Below the pieces are notes generated by a model. It made no database searches, had not been told where the DNA came from, and was given only the letters and a program-made list of their open reading frames with translations. Of a DNA stretch of 47,219 nt, positions 44,961-47,219 are shown one piece after another. The stretch comes from Lindgomyces ingoldianus (lineage: Eukaryota > Ascomycota > Dothideomycetes > Pleosporales > Lindgomycetaceae), in the NCBI RefSeq assembly GCF_010093535.1, contig NW_022985213.1, forward strand, positions 18,995 through 66,213, written 5' to 3'. The first letter of the stretch is position 1, and every line of letters starts with the position of its first letter. The translations under genes were made by a program, and so were the position numbers.

Positions 44961-45594
44961 TGTCTCTCCAGCCTTCCTCCTCTACCTCTAGCGCTGTTAG
45001 TGCGGGCGTCTTTAACGTCCTTGTGCAGTCTAGCAGCCTAGGGCGCATCTACGTCACCCTTCTAACTAGTTCTGCTGCTAATTAGTAGTTTATTTAGCGT
45101 CTTAGCATAAACATATAAATCCTTTAGCTCTTTTACTTCTTTTTTATATAAAATGCTAATTGTAGACAGGCTAAGGAGCAGCATATAGCAGCTTTACTAT
45201 TTTATAATATTAATGTTGTCCTGCCTGCTAGCACTAATCTGCAGCTATAGGCAGCAAAGGTTATGTGTTATAAGGGGTACTTCTGTGCAGTCCTAGTCTA
45301 GAGTTATAGTTAGGTTTTAGTAACTCTATGTGCTTGTTATTACAGTAGCACTACTAGTGCCTTTCCTTTTATTAAGTGTTATATGTTAGCTAACTTCTAG
45401 GCTAATGCCTACGCCTTATGCGTATAGCAGAGCTGTAGTCTGCATTATAACTACTATACGTAAGGGGTAGTAGCTTTTTCTTCTCCTGTATACTAGACAA
45501 ATAGACTGTCTTTTTTACATATCCTTCCCTTCTAATTTTGTAATAAGAAAAATAAGTGCGTACAAAAACAAAACAAAAAAAATAGGCCTTATAT
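44189..45594. other. Partly degraded DNA, possible copia LTR, microsatellite
   Basis: TGTTGAATAGGCTCTAACAGC at 44189 looks like the opening of a Ty1/copia-type LTR, but I find no clear end. Around 44750-45085 a + frame of 111 codons crosses the CA/GA microsatellite and continues as a Ser-rich reading (MSLQPSSSTSSAVSAG), then as a RIPed Ala/Arg-rich one to about 45530. I recognise no family. It may be an unidentified repeat gene. Confidence 0.35.
44915..44960. repeat. (CA)15(GA)8 compound microsatellite
   Basis: About 30 bases of CA followed by about 16 bases of GA. Confidence 0.95.
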
Positions 45595-46960
45595 AAAAGT
45601 GTTGTTAGTCTAGTTAGTCTAGGGCATCTTTGCGCACAGGATCTAGCCGGTCCACAGATGCTTCTATCTAGACAGGGAGGCAGTTAGTTAGGACTAATAA
45701 TTAAAGAGCCTAGTTTAGTGTTTTCTTTATACATGCATCTACTAGGTTGTTTTTACTATTAATCTACCTAATCTTAGCAATTTTCCTTTTTTTGTATAAT
45801 TTATAGAGTAACATAATGTTAATTATAAGTTGCTTTTTACTAGTAGTGCCTAGCTTAATAAGGCAATTATATAAAAACCTTAAATCTGTGTAGATTACTA
45901 CTAAAATTAGTAGTAATTTAAGCGTTTATATAATTTACTATAGAGTTATACTAAGTGTAATTACATTATTAAACCCTCTAACTATTCTATACAGTTTGCT
46001 AGTAAAGACACTCCTAGTTACTCTTTTACACTTAGTAGAATTCTAGTGTATAATGTTGCCTAGTATTTTAAAGTAGTTACTTTGCTCTATATAGTTTTTA
46101 TTACCTAATATAATTAAGAATCCTAGCTATAAGCTAAGGTCTTTATTATTAGCAAATAATTTATCTATAAAGATAAACAGCTTTGCATAATTAAGTTGTA
46201 ATAGTAAGAAGGTAAGACTGCGCTTACTGTTGTCTATCTGCTATTAAATTTATGCGTTAAGTGTGTTAATGTTGTTATATAAAGGGTCTATAGTTTATGC
46301 AGCAATAGACAGGTTAAATACTGCCTCTAGTTAACATATAGATGTAATGTATACCCTTTTTACATGTTGCTTAACATATTGTTGTGCAGCATCCTTATCC
46401 TCTAGGTTAATTATATAAAGGTAGCTTACTTGTCTCTTCTAAGTAAGAACTACTGTGTTGTGTGTAAGTTTAATCCTTCTACTGTTAAACTTAATAAGTT
46501 GCTTCTTTGCTAGAATAGTCTTACCCTTTACGTAGAACTTTACCTTCTGCAGTTTCTTCTTTTCTCTTTGCGCAAAATTCTTTGTTATAATGCTTAAGGT
46601 GTTATACAAATGCTTCTAGTTGTTTCTAGGGCCTATGTTGTGTATATAGTGCATATTCGCCTAACCTTTTAGGATATCTAGAAAGATGTCTGTGTACTAA
46701 GTTTCCTAGATATCTAGCTATTAACATAAATTAATAAAGATCCTTATTTTATTTATAAAGATGTTGTACAGTTAACCTGTGTAGTTATTATTTTTTTTTA
46801 TGCTTTTTAGAATTAAATAATCTTGTCTGCTAGGAGTTTTTCTTTAGCAGTTTCCCTCTAGGGTGGAAGTTTGTACAGGTTGTAATGTGGTATAGATTGT
46901 GCAGGTGGTATTAGTGGTGCATACACTACTGCAGGCGGTGGTGTGTACAATTGAGGGTGT
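45595..46960 (-). pseudogene. Ty1/copia relic: gag, RT tail and RNase H
   Basis: On the minus strand a Pro-rich start (APHPQLYTPPPAVVYAPLIP, about 46965-46905) is followed by a copia Gag-like block (YTGQLYNIFINKIRIFINLC near 46770-46710, then DILKGQANMHYIHNIGP) and, after an internal loss, SKRSLTFLLLQLNYAKLFIF near 46230-46170. RNase H follows with LGFLIILGNKNY, STKCKRVTRSVFTSKLY and a terminal NLVDACIKKTLN near 45740. The gag-to-RNase H distance is only about 500 bp, so the integrase and most of RT are deleted. Stops are RIP-type. Its 5' side abuts the LTR at 46966. Confidence 0.75.
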
Positions 46961-46965
46961 GGAGC

Positions 46966-47219
46966 TGTCAGATTGAAGCACTGTTTCTAGGCTTCCTGAG
47001 ATGAATGATGGGTTTGGATGTGATGTATGGATGATTGATTGATTGTATTGATTGTGTTTTATTTATCGATCCTTTTTCTGCTCTGCTCGTGTTGCTCGGC
47101 TTTTTGTTCTGCCGATCCGAGTCCCTCGCGCACTAGCCCTATGCGCGACCAGCTTGCAAAATGCTGCAATTTTCTGCAATTTGCTGCAAACTGCTGCAAC
47201 ATGCTGCAATTTGCTGCAA
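46966..47219 (+). mobile_element. LTR of the TGTTAGAT family, running off the window
   Basis: Begins TGTCAGATTGAAGCACTG and matches the reverse complement of 1450-1703 with few differences, including the TGCTGCAATTT repeats, which are longer here. Preceded by GGAGC (46961-46965), a possible target duplication whose partner lies outside. It interrupts the copia gag. Whether it is a solo LTR or the start of a full element cannot be told. Confidence 0.8.

Noticed and set aside
1..47219. tRNA, rRNA or CRISPR loci
   Set aside because: No cloverleaf-like B-box context, rRNA-like block or spaced direct repeats were seen. The arrays present are minisatellites.

Overview
The window looks like an AT-rich, repeat-dense block of a filamentous ascomycete (Pezizomycotina) genome. 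Almost every recognisable coding stretch is a transposon relic with the signature of repeat-induced point mutation (RIP): C-to-T and G-to-A transitions only, with TAG or TAA where Gln or Trp is expected, and catalytic Asp changed to Asn or His changed to Tyr. I identify one apparently intact host gene: a two-exon gene at 25450-26352 for a three-helix membrane protein of the fungal DUF6594 type. It lies in an unmutated island. Transposons have cut that island into pieces at 6316-6546, 8666-11476, 24796-26460 and 38590-38657.

Layout. At 1-5484 there are RIP-degraded retrotransposon remains, including a Ty3/gypsy pol relic (2394-4230), half of a foldback element and a clean 311-bp solo LTR (1393-1703). 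At 5485-6315 there is a mosaic of LTR, mariner and TIR-element ends. A pogo/Fot element (6549-8663) is followed by an un-RIPed but frameshifted IS630/Tc1 transposase (8689-10151). A 1.3-kb Tc1/mariner element spans 11479-24793 because a Fot/pogo element (11577-13410) and a 10.2-kb chromodomain gypsy element (13925-24097, TSD TTAGC) inserted into it. That gypsy element itself holds a 129-bp-LTR miniature element with an assembly gap, solo LTRs and a 1.1-kb palindromic foldback element.

The most unusual object is at 26461-38581. It is a 12.1-kb element with inverted ends beginning TTATCTCAC and a perfect 8-bp target duplication (CCAAATGC). It carries a RecQ-like helicase relic on + and, converging on it, a relic on - that resembles the uncharacterised fungal DUF6589 family. 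Tandem arrays lie between the two genes and AACTTCT-type repeats occur near the ends and internally. A second terminal fragment at 6235-6315 shows that it belongs to a family. I cannot place it in a transposon superfamily with confidence. The DUF6589-like protein is the obvious candidate for its transposase.

At 38660-47219 there are a second copy of the first pogo/Fot element, a 3'-truncated gypsy element that interrupts it (40477-44188), a (CA)n(GA)n microsatellite, a minus-strand Ty1/copia relic, and an LTR running off the window. That LTR belongs to the same family as the one at 1393-1703 but lies in the opposite orientation.

All family calls come from reading translations by eye. Borders of degraded elements are approximate unless a terminal repeat and target duplication are named.
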